A stretch of 64,000 nucleotides of DNA from Plasmopara viticola. Lineage: Eukaryota > Oomycota > Peronosporomycetes > Peronosporales > Peronosporaceae. The notes under the pieces are model-generated. The model was not told where the DNA came from. It searched no databases and saw only the letters and a program-made list of their open reading frames with translations. A program made the translations under genes and the position numbers. The stretch covers positions 434,001 through 498,000 of the forward strand of contig MBPM02000064.1 in assembly GCA_001695595.3 (NCBI GenBank), in the 5' to 3' direction. Of the stretch, positions 33,578 through 45,075 are shown in pieces (within the stretch, counting starts at the first letter, position 1; each line of letters opens with the position of its first letter).

Positions 33578-34867
33578 CTAACTCTTCCTTCCTTTCACCA
33601 ACATCGACTTGGGCCTTAACTTGCTCCTCTTCAAAAGCTTGGGCGTCGACAAGACTCGCGTCTTCTTCGTCTTTGCATCACCACCAGCCCTCACTGCAGC
33701 CACAAGCCCCGCCTCTCGTTCTTCCGCCTGTATACGCATGGCAACGTCCTCTGTATACATCGCAAATCGCTCTTGCAACCATTCAATACCCTTGTCCTTC
33801 CAACACCCTTGCACGACAGGAAGCAAACGACGCAAGAGCTCGTGCCTTGGTGTATACTCACGAGACAAAGCCCCATCTCGCTCGACTGCCTCGTAGAATC
33901 CGTCAAGCAAACTTGCCAACACTCGTTGCAACCCCCTCTTATCATGCCGAGCCGCAACCTCGAGCTTTCGCACGGCGTCCAGTCGCCTATTCCTCTTCTT
34001 CCAGCTTTCAAGCTGCCACTTGGAGCAACAAGTCTTCACCACCGCCGCTTGCCGGGCGCGGTGGAGCTCTTCCACCCGCGTTGCCAAAGCGCGCTGCTGG
34101 ACCCGCGCGTGTTCCACGGCTTGCTCCGCATACAGCAAGCGCCGCGTCACGTCCGCCGTCCGCTGCCCTTCCTGCCTCAACGTCGTCGCCAACACGTGAG
34201 CCCACGCGCCATCGTGGCCACTCATTGCCATCCAAACGGCCTGTGCGCTCTCACTCTCGGCAATCCATCGAATCGCACGCGTCAACAGCGCGTCGTGGCG
34301 ACGGCGCAAGTTTGTAAAGCCCTCGACGAAAAACGCCACTTGGGCGCGCAAGTGCACGCACGTCGCGTCCAGTTCTTGGCACTGGGTCTCGAGCTGCTCG
34401 ACCTGTCGGACGAGGACGCCGCGCGTCCTGGCTTCGGCGTCCCGCACGGCCGTCAAGTGCCCGAAAAACTGCTGCAGGTTCTGAAACCCAGGCGCGCCCG
34501 TATGGACCCGCCGTTCCGCGGCTTTCACGGCCGTCTCCAACTCGTGCACTTCGTTCAAGTGCGTCTGCAGCACCGTGTGGCACGCGTCGTCAAGACTTGC
34601 GGCGTGGTGACTACTCGTCGGGACTCGCGCGGGGAAAAACGTCAGGGGCGACGGGCTTTGCACGCCACGCTCAGTGTGAAACCACGCGAGAAAACGCCCC
34701 AACGCCGAGTCGTGGTCGAGCCCCACGAGGTTGACAATCACGCGTGCCAGCTCGTGCCGATCTTCACAGCCGCGACGGTCAATCCGTAGCGTCTCGGCCA
34801 ATAAGTGCACGTCAGCGACACACAGCGCGGCCACCGCGTCTTGCAGCCACGCCTTGAGGCCCGCCAT
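33578..34867 (-). CDS. Coiled-coil protein of unknown function
   Basis: A 429-residue intact frame from an ATG at 34867. I do not recognise the family. The first 70 residues are a compact helical segment (LKAWLQDAVAALCVADVHLL, then HELARVIVNLVG) that could be a small N-terminal interaction domain. Residues about 95-330 are rich in A, E, Q, R and L in heptad-like patterns and should form long coiled coils interrupted near AWAHVLATT. The C-terminus is strongly basic (KTKKTRVLSTPKLLKRSKLRPK) and could be a nuclear or nucleic-acid-binding tail. Codon use is GC-rich as in the neighbours, supporting a real gene. It starts only 80 bases after the stop of the EPG5-like gene on the same strand, so its promoter must be short or lie within that gene's 3' end. 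Confidence 0.75.
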   Translation of the reverse strand: MAGLKAWLQDAVAALCVADVHLLAETLRIDRRGCEDRHELARVIVNLVGLDHDSALGRFLAWFHTERGVQSPSPLTFFPARVPTSSHHAASLDDACHTVLQTHLNEVHELETAVKAAERRVHTGAPGFQNLQQFFGHLTAVRDAEARTRGVLVRQVEQLETQCQELDATCVHLRAQVAFFVEGFTNLRRRHDALLTRAIRWIAESESAQAVWMAMSGHDGAWAHVLATTLRQEGQRTADVTRRLLYAEQAVEHARVQQRALATRVEELHRARQAAVVKTCCSKWQLESWKKRNRRLDAVRKLEVAARHDKRGLQRVLASLLDGFYEAVERDGALSREYTPRHELLRRLLPVVQGCWKDKGIEWLQERFAMYTEDVAMRIQAEEREAGLVAAVRAGGDAKTKKTRVLSTPKLLKRSKLRPKSMLVKGRKS

Positions 34868-34947
34868 GACTGACGCGACGCGTCAAATCTCGAAATAACA
34901 CGAAAAAAAAACACCCGTCCGCGCCTCAAGAAAACGTCACGCCGTGG

Positions 34948-37900
34948 TTACGAAAAACACTTGCCAAGGAGCCACGGGTGCGTGGGATAAATGGTGGCAA
35001 AGAGCTCGAGCAGAAACGCTTCGTGGTCGGCCAAACTGCGCTTGTCGTCGCGCACCAGCGTCAAAATCACCTCGGCCCGGTGCTTCATGGCCAACGCCTC
35101 GTGACTCTGCAGCAACGCCGCCAGTGCTTGCCCGTGTTTCGCCGTCGTCTTGGTCACTTTTAACGGACTGCGCGCGTCCCAGCGCAACGGCGCGCTCGTG
35201 CGTGTCTGCAGCCGTAAAAAGATCCCCATGGCCAGGCACGCAACGTGAAATTCCAGACTATAGTGCAAGGGGCCCCCCAACCCAATGGCTTGCATGATGC
35301 CCGTGTGGCGACGGGCGTGGCCGTACGCCAAGAGCACGTCGCTCACTTGCCGCAGCCAGCGTTTCTGGCTCGGCGACGACAAGACAGGAGCCAACGCCGT
35401 ACAGACAAACCGAATGCCTTCCGCCGCGAGGAACAACACTTTGAGTTGCGTCAGCGCAGGGCCGTGCAAGTGCACCCGTTCGAGCCACTGCACGAGTTTC
35501 GACAAGAGCGACAGGCTCAACGCTTCCGTCAAGACGGGCGCCCGTTGCAAGTGCTGGAGAAACAACACTTGCAGCGTCAAGACGTGGCCGTGGGCTAAAC
35601 AAGCGCCTTCAAACTCGTCGCGACTCAACTCTGGCACTTGCAACCGCTTCGCCAAGACGTCCCACCGCGCGCTGCGGTCGTCCACGACCCACGTTTCAAT
35701 GCTCTTTTCCGCCACGTGACTCATCACGTGCACGGACGCAAGCGCGCGACCACACGCGGCAAAACACGCGACTTCCCCGCCTCGAAACGACAAGAAACTC
35801 CACACGACGTGACCAATGACGATTCCAATCCTGCCGACAGGAGACGGCGCTTGCCCGTTCTTTTCTCGCTCGTCCGTAGCACGCAATTGCAGCGTCAAGG
35901 CCGGAGGCGATGGCACTGTCTTTTGACGCGACGCAAAGTCACGCAAGAGCGCGTCGAGCTCGACCGACACGACGTTGCCACACTTGGTCCACGGCCATCC
36001 AGTCCACAAGCTGCCCTGTCCTCCATTGCCGTGCAGCTGGTGAAAAAAAGGCTCGACCAGCGCTAAGTTGCAAAAGTTCAAGACCGTCACGAGCGTAGTC
36101 GTCAACGCTTCGTCTTGCGCCTCGAGTGCGTCCTTCGAGCCGCTTGCCGACTTGTAAACGTGCACAATCTCGTCCAATTTCTCGTACAAGGCCGTACACG
36201 TCGCGCCATACAAGACCAAGCGCCAACTCGCCGGCGTGTCCGCCCCAGCGTCCCGAGTCGTCTCGTCCAACACGCGATAGAGCAGCTGGAAAAAGCACGT
36301 CACACGCTCAAACCGCGCACGAAGACTCACCTTGGCGTGGGTCAAGGTCGTGATTTGACTCACGACGCCAAAGACCAACTGCAGGCGGGTCAACGCATCT
36401 TGCAGCATGGCCGTGCTGGGTGCAAGCGCAAACGCTTCCGACTCTACAACCGCTGGCCGCGCCGTGCGTGGCGCGTGCACGGCCGCCAACGTCATTTGTT
36501 GCAGCCTCGTCACGTCGTGCTCCGTCATCTTCCACTGCCGCCAAAACGTCGCTTGGTGCTTGATAAAATTCACAAAATACGGCGGCAACACGTGCGTCGA
36601 CGCGTGGCGCGAGGCCACGTAAAAGTGGGGCACCTCCAGCACCAAGTCCACACACAACGACGCGACTTCCAAGAGAAACGACGAGCAGAGGCTCTCGCTT
36701 TGCGCTGCCAACCACGTCTCAGTCACTTGCCACGTCGTGCGACAGAGCACGTCGCGTACCAGCCACGACACGAACGGGTAGGGAGACAACGTGGCAGCGA
36801 GGGGCGGTACGACGTGGTCCCCTCGCGTCGGCTGGCCCGTCAAGTGCGCGTGCTCCGTCGCGACCAGGTCGCGCATCTCGTGCACAATCTCGAGCGTGAG
36901 GCACCACTGTTCCCAGGGCAAGCGCGTGAGAAAGTGGTGCAACCGTTTGCACATGTGCAGGGGCGCGTGGGGGACCAAGTGCGTCAAGTAAAACGTCCAA
37001 ATCTGCGACAATTTCGTCGAACACGACAGCTCGGACAGTGTCGGCGAAGCCGGTTGCAAGTACGCCGAGAACGTGGCCACAAAGCACGAACAGATGGCCG
37101 TGCCCGTCGAGCACGTGTCTTGTTCTGCCCACGGCGTGTTGATGGCAGACCCGTCCGTCGTGGTGGCCGGCTGGTACAGCGTGGCGAGCAAGGGCTCGAA
37201 ACACTTGGCAATGCACGCCCACTGCTTCGATTCGGGGACAACGCGGCAGCAGAGCGTGACCAAGCCCAACAAGCTCTTCAACACACCCAAACGCTGCCAC
37301 TCCACTAGTGGATACGCTTTTGCCGCGCGACTCGCGCCTTCTCCTCCTTCTTCACTCCTCTCGCCCTCGGGGCCCAAATCAAAGCCCGTTTGCCAGCGCA
37401 ACGACGTCAAGTGCTGACTCAAGAACGAGACACACGCCTCAATGTGAACGAGGGGCACTGCTTCCCACGTTGCCACGGGCAGGCCAACGAGAGCGTCCCA
37501 CACCACCGCATCGACGGGCCGCGTCGATCGAGCCGCTTCCTCGCGCCTTCCCGTCACGTCTCGAGGCGTGCCCCGCGTGCCTTGAAAGTGATACTCGTCC
37601 ACCACACCCACAAGAGCCTGCACGACTTTCTCGACGTGATCGGCCAAGTGCATGGAACAAATCAATTCGAGCTGCTTGGCACACACGCGCACGACTTGCG
37701 GCCGTGCACTCGTGTCGTTCCTGCTCGGCTCCACCGCTTTGCGGCTCTGATCGGCAGGATAGTGCTGGCTTAGATCGTGTAGCAGCAGACACACGACCGT
37801 CTCCCGATCGATTCTCGTAGGTCGAGAAGCGTGTGGACTTTGCAACCACGTCTGCACATCAAAGCGCTCGAGCAACGTCACTTTCTCGTCGCTAGACAAG

Positions 37901-40900
37901 TGCAACGCACTACTAGCACTCATCAACTTGGCAAACATGGGCACAAACTGCAACGGGGCCGCCGCGGGGTAGAAACATTCACAGAGTAGAGGGATGCGCG
38001 ACGGATCTTGGAGCATCAAGTCCAGCACCAAACACGTCTCGTGTTCGTCGACGGCGACAAATTGCCGTCCCAACTGCTGGATCGAGCGTGCTAACGCTTC
38101 TCGGAGAGGCACGACCAGACGCGAGACGTTGGTATCCAATTCCGTCAACACATGAAACCACGCGAGTCCTTGCTCGTGTAGTCGAGTGCGCTGTCGCTCG
38201 CATTCTTCCCGCCCCGGCACCTCGTGTCCCCCAGTCTCGTCTTGATCCTGTTCACTTAAAGTCGCTGTCTCCTTCTCGACGCGAGCAATCGTCCGCTGGA
38301 GCTTTTCATGTTCGACCCCTAGCGTGCGTACAATCTGATCAATGAGCACAAGCTGGACAGACAGCAAGTAGCCGTCGCGATCCAATTGCAAAAACTCTTG
38401 CGCTTCCAACGACGTCGACAACGCGCGCGTGTCGTCGAAATCAACCTCGTGCACTGCCATGGCATTCGGTGGCAGCATGGCGTGAAAATCACACCGTTCA
38501 CTCTGCGCACAAATCGACTGGATCGTCTCTTCCATGCGTGGATCCATCAACCACTCGAGGTATTCAAACTGGAAGACGGCCGGCTGCCGGCACTTGGGGC
38601 CTTCCAAACACGGCACCGTCTGCGTCACCGTGCGTCGTTTACTCATGTACAGCTGCGCGACCGTCGTGACCAACTCGGCGTCCAACGTCACTAAAGTCGA
38701 CAGCGTTTCCGAAAACTTCAGTGCCATGGTCTTTAATCCAGCCTTGTTCAACGGCATCGACGGCGTCACGACGCATTGATCCGACGACAGCCGTACCGTC
38801 ACGGTGGGCAGGTCCGTCAAGCTCGATGGACCACAGTCTTCTGCATTTAACGCCAATGGACGAATCGTGAGGCTCTGCGCGCCGGCGTAACCAAACCCAC
38901 TCTGTCGGTGCGCTACTTCCAGAGCGTCTTCGACAAAAGCAAAGTCCTCGTCGTCACCGCCAGAAGCCAGTGATGCGTGCGCATTGACTGGGGCCTCCCT
39001 CGTCTTGGTACTGGCCGAAAAGTCAAAGCCACAGTAGCGCGTCCACAACGGCAAGTCCGACCACGCCAAAGACGAGTCGGAGCTGAGCAAGACGTCACTG
39101 AGACGCAAGACATCACACAGCCGCTCGACTTCATAGTGCCGCGGTAATTGGGTCAATTCCTCTTCCTTGAGCCACTCGTTCGGATCCGTCTCTTCCAACC
39201 ACGCGTCCATGGCAGTGTACAATTGCGACAAGACCACATAGTGTGCGTACTGCCGTTCCTTCCCCTCTTTCGACAGGCCACGAGCACCAGAGGTCGCCGT
39301 CAGCACAACTTGCGCTTGCGTCGAGCACGCCGTCACGAGGTGGCGCAATCTCGCTTGCAAATACTGGCGTAGAGGACCCCGCTGGGCTCGTCGATACGCG
39401 GGCCGATCAAGAAAATGATGCCCAAAGACACGCGAGCCACCCGCGGCAAAGTAGAGCGCAAAAAACACTTGCCAGTACAGGATCTGAAGCGGCTCCGAGT
39501 CCGGTAACTCGAGACAGTAAGTGCTCCAGCGATAAATCTTGTACTGCGCCAGCGACTCGAAACTCGTGTGGGCAAACACAAACGGACCGTCACTCCACGT
39601 CCCCACGTCCCCACGCCGTGGCCGCGTATCGTCTTGGACGGCACTGAGCATGGCCGTCAATTTCCCGTCCACTTGCTTCATTTTCGCCACTTTCTTCATG
39701 GTTTTCGGCTCGCATTGAAGCATCACTTGACCCATGGCCCGAAGCAACGGCACTTCTTTGCGGGTTTCAACGAGCAGACTCCAAAACGCCAACACAGGAC
39801 AGCCACGCACGTAGTGCGCAACGTCACACGCGCCTCCAAAGAACGAGCCAAACGGCACGGCAGAGGCAACGGCAGGGAGAAAACTCACGACGTGCACGGC
39901 TTCCTTTTCAACAAACTGCTCTTCGCACCCCATCTCGTCGTTTCTCCGAGCAAGACGCTGACAAAACGTATCAAATGCAGCTTCAATCAACGCCACCACG
40001 TCGTACAAGAGCGACGCGGCACGAGTCGTCGGCTGTACCGGTGACGTGCACGCCGTGGCCATGCTACAGTGCAAGATGACGTCGAGGACATGACGAAACG
40101 CCGCATTCTCGTACCAAAACGGCACTTGAAGCAATGTCCGGACCCAAAACTGCATCGACTCGACGAGAATCGACTCGTCCATGGCAGACTCGAACGAGCG
40201 TCGAAGCACGGCACAGACCAACGTGGTGGCCATCGAGTACTCCCTCCCGCCAATCAAAGCAAGCGACGCCGTGGTGGCAGTCAAGGAAGAATTGCGAATC
40301 GACAAGGCAGCACTCGTCAAACACGCCGCCGACGGCGACAGGGCGCTGGTGCTCGCTTCGCCCCCCAACGCCGACGAGATCCATGACATGGCCCCGTGAA
40401 AGAGCGCCGAGGTCGTGACCGAGACTGGACTCGACTGGGGAAAGCACTCGTTCAAAAGCGCCGGCAAGATCACGGGATGAACAAAGCGACTGCATTCCCG
40501 CACAAACCGCAACTTGGCCAAAATGCGCTCTTTCGCCGTGCTTTCCCAGCCACCCACGTACCCTTTCTTCAACACGTCTTGCATGCGATAGAGTTCGTCC
40601 GTGTTAATGTACGAAAACTCGTGCAACGCGTGCAAAAGACTCCCCATCTCGTCGGTCGAGAGCGCTTGCATGGCGGCCATACACACTTCGACTGCATTGT
40701 CCCCGTGTCGCAACCGCGGAGCGTCACTCGACCCGTTTCCATCCCCCTCCTCTTCCTTTTCCACCATCTTGTCAACTCGCAGCTCCGTTTCTCTCTCACA
40801 TCGAGCAAAGAGTGGCACGACATGCTCCAGCACTTGGACCGCAGCCGAAAACAACGCACTCTTGAGTAACACGAGCAACGGCTCCCATCGATCGAGCCGA

Positions 40901-43900
40901 TCACTGTAGACAAACGTCGTCAACTGACAAATCACGTACGCCACGATCGGCTCGGTTCGGGTCGCGACCGTCGATTCGAGGTCCGTGCCTCGAGCCTTGT
41001 GCGGTGTTAACAAGACGCGACTTTCCTGGACGATTGGCGCCCCCGTACTCCCACCAACTCCAGCTCCTCTCTTCACTTGATCCACGTCCTTCACGGCACC
41101 ATATGCTCCCACTTGCTCTTCGTACGATGCATAGAATGGAAACACTTTCCGAGTAGGCACGACACGAAGCACCGAGGCGCCCGCAAACCATCGACGCAGT
41201 GTCAACGCCTCGCGCGATCGATCGTGACGCAAATCAATCAATGGCAACAAGGGCTCGTGCGTCTTGGCCGAATAAAACTGTAGCTTGAGCATTAATTTCC
41301 AGCACCATTGCTCAAAATCAATCGTGTCACTGAGCCACAAGGCCCGACGAAGCGACTGGGCAATGGAGGGGACTTCAAACGGCGGGAGAGCGCCACGGTC
41401 AGACCCTGCACTCACCGAGTACTCTCCCTCCTTTGCTCGCTCTTTCCGTGTCTTGTACAGCACGAGTGCTTCCGCAACCATGAGCGCGACTTGGCGATGC
41501 AGCAACGCATCGGTAAACAACCGCTCGCGCTTCACATCGTATTCCCAATTGATACGATCCAAGAGAAACCGCGCCAAGGCACTTCGTGAAGCCCCTGTAT
41601 CCTCCAAGAGAAGCCACTCTTGCAACTTGCTTAAATCCGACGGAGTGGGCAGCCATCGATTGATCGGGAACGTTTCAAAGATATGAATCCACGTGGCTGC
41701 ACACTTGTGATATTGAAACAAAAGCGTAATCAAGAGGGAGAGAATCCACGGGTGGGCGAGGCAAATGGTGCTCAAGGAACTAGCCGCTCGTTCCCCACTG
41801 GCTCCAAGCGCTTGTTGACACGCTTCGACGGTAAACCCGGCAATAAAGACTTCGTGCACCGCGACCGCGACAAGATCAGGACGTGCCGTCGCGTGGTGCG
41901 CCTCGCACGAGGCTGCGAGACGCGCGACGGCGTTCAACAAGTGCACGGCACTCTCAGTGTCCGACTCGATCAAGCAATAGAGCTGTCGACGCACATCCAC
42001 GCCTTGGGCCGTTCGCGTCGCGATAAATTGCCTCCATCCCGACGCACTTTTCGCCTCGAGTGGGAGACTCGATACGTTCAAGAGCAACACGGCCAAGACG
42101 TCCCACTTGGCCAGGTCCGACAACGAAGTATACGGAAACAACGTCAAGCTCCGCCACGCGACCCGATTGCACTCACTGGCCATGACCCCGTGCAAACTCG
42201 TGAGAAATAATTGATCAAACAACGTGGGATACGACACAGCGTCAGTCTCCGTCTTGGCAAACGCGGCCGCGTCGCCAAGCAATTGCCCCAACAAGTGCGC
42301 AATGCGCGTCGGGAGCTTTTCAAATTCAGGAAAAGCCTGAAGACTCTGCGTCAACTCCAACACGAGCGTCAAGGCACGACGAAAGCCCTTGTGCACGTCC
42401 GTAGTGCAATGAAACAATTGACCAAACGCAAACGTGTTGGGAAATTGATTCACGACGGCCACGAAATCGTCGTCCGAGAGATAGTAGCGATCGAGCATCT
42501 CGGGGTTCTCTAACAAGACCCAGTCCGTAGACACCACGCCAGTCGTCTCTTTGACGCCAGCGTCAGCACTCTTTGTCCCTTTGACGCCAGCAAGTGGACC
42601 ACTCGACACAAGCGTGGCCATTCGTCGTACTTTTTCCGGGTGAAAGACCAAATGAAGCATGGCCAGATAATGGTCCACGAGGTCTTCGCTCCAGGCATTC
42701 CGAATGGATCCATCGCTTCGAATCATCGCTCGTGGAAACTGCAAAAAGCGGAGAAACCACGCCCGCTCGTCCGTAGCAATGCGCGGCAAGTACATGACGT
42801 GCATCAAGAGGTACGGCATGGTCTGGAGCAATTTCAAACGCAAGAGACGGCAGAGACAGGTCGACAGCCACTTTTGCACGGCTTTGCGGAACCGGCCAAT
42901 GCTCGTGAACCACTCGATCGACTTGGTCGCGACGGACGACGGTAGAATGGACAAGACGACGTGGCAAGTGGTACACATGGTGCACCATTGCGTCGCCTTC
43001 ATAAGCGGATTTACCGTCCCACACGCGTAGCACTTGACCTTGCGCTCCATCCCCACGCCGTTCGCTGGAGTCTTGGACGGCCCACTCAACCACACGAGTT
43101 CCCCGCGCGCAAACGACGGTGGCACGCGATGAAACACTCCTGCTTCCTCCAACGTGACTTTTTTCTCAAAAAACACCAGCACATCGACGCAATACTTTAA
43201 ATGATCCACGGCCGTAGCAAGCGGTGTATTGGGCGGCACTCCTTCATAAAAAGTCGTACCTTCGACGACCACATCCAGTCCCTCCACGTCGTGAGTCCTT
43301 CCACCCGCTGCACTCATGTGGTTGCCATGGGCAACGAGGTGCGGCTCGTGCAACACCCGCGTGAGATACTGTTCCACGTCCAAGAACGCCAGGGCCCGAT
43401 CGAACGTGTGCATCGCGGCTTCCACACTTCGGAGTTGACGTAACTCTGCCAACTGTGTCTTGAGCCGTTCGAGGCGCAAGGGCTCGAGCGTGGCCGTCTG
43501 AAAGTCCATTTGCTGGTCCATCTCGACATTGTCCCCACACCGTTTCGATACCGCAACCCGTTTCTTCGCCACCGTCCACACTAGAGTACCAGACACACAA
43601 CAGCTACACTCAACACGACGTTCATGGGCACAAAATAAGCAAGGGCCATACCGTACCTTTCTGCACCACGTCGTCCCTCTCTTTCTTGTACGACTGCAGT
43701 CGCGACGCGGCCGTGTGGACAAGATACTCGGCGAACAAATACCGTTCGATCCGTGCGTACAACTCGCCCTTATTCGCTTCGACATGGCGCATTTTCATCG
43801 TTTGCCGCTTCTGCGACGCTTCGGCACGCAGCACTTTCATTTCATAATTCACCAAAGGCTCGAGCTTGACGTGCACGTACGTTTGCTGCAACAATTGCGC

Positions 43901-44691
43901 GTACGGCAGTGGCTGGCGTCCTCTTTTTCTCGAATTGTTGCTGCGGGTGGCAGAGATGGGTACAGTCGCAACGCCGGTTGGGCGTCTTGATGTACAGTGG
44001 CAAATGCAGTGCGTACAGCAGCACTCGCAGTCTCGATTGTCACTGTTGTGGGGGTACGGGGCACTTGGCGCAGGACAGGACTAATAGTCGCGCTTTGCGG
44101 CCCGCGATCGCGTTTCTTGGAGCCTAATGGCGACAGCGATGGCGCCGATGGCGTTGTCTGGATTGCTTCATTGTCACCAGGGTCGCTTTCTAGTGGGGCA
44201 GAGGGAAGTGGCGTGTCTCTCTCAATATGAATACTGGTTTCATGAAATGCACGTGGCCTTGTCGTTCGAATTGGCACGGGAGGCAATGATGTTTGTGACG
44301 CTAGTGCTGTGCTTGCATCGTCTTCAAACACTGGAGCTGATGGCGCAAGTGTCGACTCGTTAGGATGACCGAGAGGAACAGGGTCCTTGACCAACGCTTG
44401 CCTTGTTTCCTCAAGCTCGAGTTCTTCCTTGTCATTATGCTTGTCCAGGGGTTTTGAATGAAAATAATTAACCTCCTGCGCGCTTTCTCCATCTTGTAAT
44501 ATAACTACTGAGCGCTCCTCCGTACTACGTATCCCATCAGGTCGCTGGACAACGTTTATTGGATCCATCGTCGCAAATACAGCAGTCTCTTCGTCGTTCT
44601 CATGATGATTGAGTGGTTTGTGTTGATTCTCCTGTTCCTCTAACGGCGTTGGCGCCTTGAGGCGCTGCGGACGCGTGCGCACAGCTTCCAT
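34948..44691 (-). CDS. EPG5-like autophagy tether, giant multi-exon gene
   Basis: The main exon (43580-34948) encodes about 2,880 residues. A 76-nt intron (43656-43581, GTACGG donor, TAG acceptor) joins it in frame to the preceding exon, where the protein continues through RIERYLFAEYLVHTAASR. Further upstream the ATG frame from 44691 must shift once; a 104-nt intron (44016-43913, donor GTACGC) would do this. Total about 3,200 residues, longer than animal EPG5 (about 2,600). EPG5 is a Rab7 effector that tethers autophagosomes to late endosomes and lysosomes. Support, by motif order: LPTPSDLSKLQEWLLLED, then ARFLLDRINWEYD with HRQVALMVAEA; later LQILYWQVFFALYF, GHHFLDRPAY and QLYTAMDAWLEE, all placed as in EPG5. 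A CxxC..CxxCxxC zinc motif lies at about 43040-42955. The family call is from memory of the motifs, not a search. Confidence 0.7.
43581..43656 (-). other. Intron, EPG5-like gene
   Basis: Donor AAAG|GTACGG, acceptor CTCTAG|TGTGG, 76 nt. Removing it joins two long open frames in phase (VVQK to VWTVAKKR). The size matches the introns of the TBC gene (76) and the NOP52 gene (77). Confidence 0.75.
43913..44016 (-). other. Tentative intron or frame break, EPG5-like gene
   Basis: The N-terminal frame and the next exon are offset. A 104-nt intron with donor GCT|GTACGC and acceptor GCCAG|CCACTG restores phase. The stronger-looking acceptor CACCCGCAG (ending at 43941) would pair with the same donor as a 76-nt intron but leads into a frame that soon stops. 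A one-base loss in the AAAAA run near 43925 is the alternative explanation. Confidence 0.35.
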
Positions 44692-44712
44692 GTTGTAACA
44701 CTCGATTAATTA

Positions 44713-44726
44713 GGCTAAAAATGAGG
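44713..44726 (-). promoter_or_regulatory. Initiator-like element of the EPG5-like gene
   Basis: On the minus strand CCTCATTTTTAGCC lies 22-35 bases upstream of the ATG at 44691. It resembles the oomycete initiator consensus GCTCATTYYNCA. Position makes it a plausible transcription start. Confidence 0.35.
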
Positions 44727-45075
44727 TTTTACCGTCTTCAACGTGCCGAATTAGCAAATTTTCGTCGTCGAGAAGCTGTAAATGGCACGGACGAGGCGCA
44801 AGCGATGCGAAGAACGCAATCAGGAAGCTTGGGATGAATGAGTGGAGGCAGTAGAGAGGCCAGTGGACGCTGGACAGCGACGAAATTACGGGATTCTTCG
44901 CCGTAATCTCGCAGACGTAAAAGTGACGGGGGGCGAGGCACTTTTATAGCAGAACGAAACCTGATTGGCGAAATTAACTGCTGGAAGGAGTATAAAGTCT
45001 TGAAGGTAATGATGACTAGAATTGATAGTTCTCAAGACTTATAAAAAAGGTCGAATGACAAGCTTCTTGCCAAGT
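44727..45075. other. Intergenic region between the YaaA and EPG5-like genes
   Basis: About 350 bases. It holds the promoter region of the EPG5-like gene and the 3' flank of the YaaA gene. A 67-codon open frame here has no support as a gene. Confidence 0.5.

Noticed and set aside
43849..44691. 280-codon frame as an independent gene
   Set aside because: It ends without domain or clear terminus, and the neighbouring exon joins by intron to the EPG5-like main exon; treating it as the N-terminus of that gene is simpler, though not proven.
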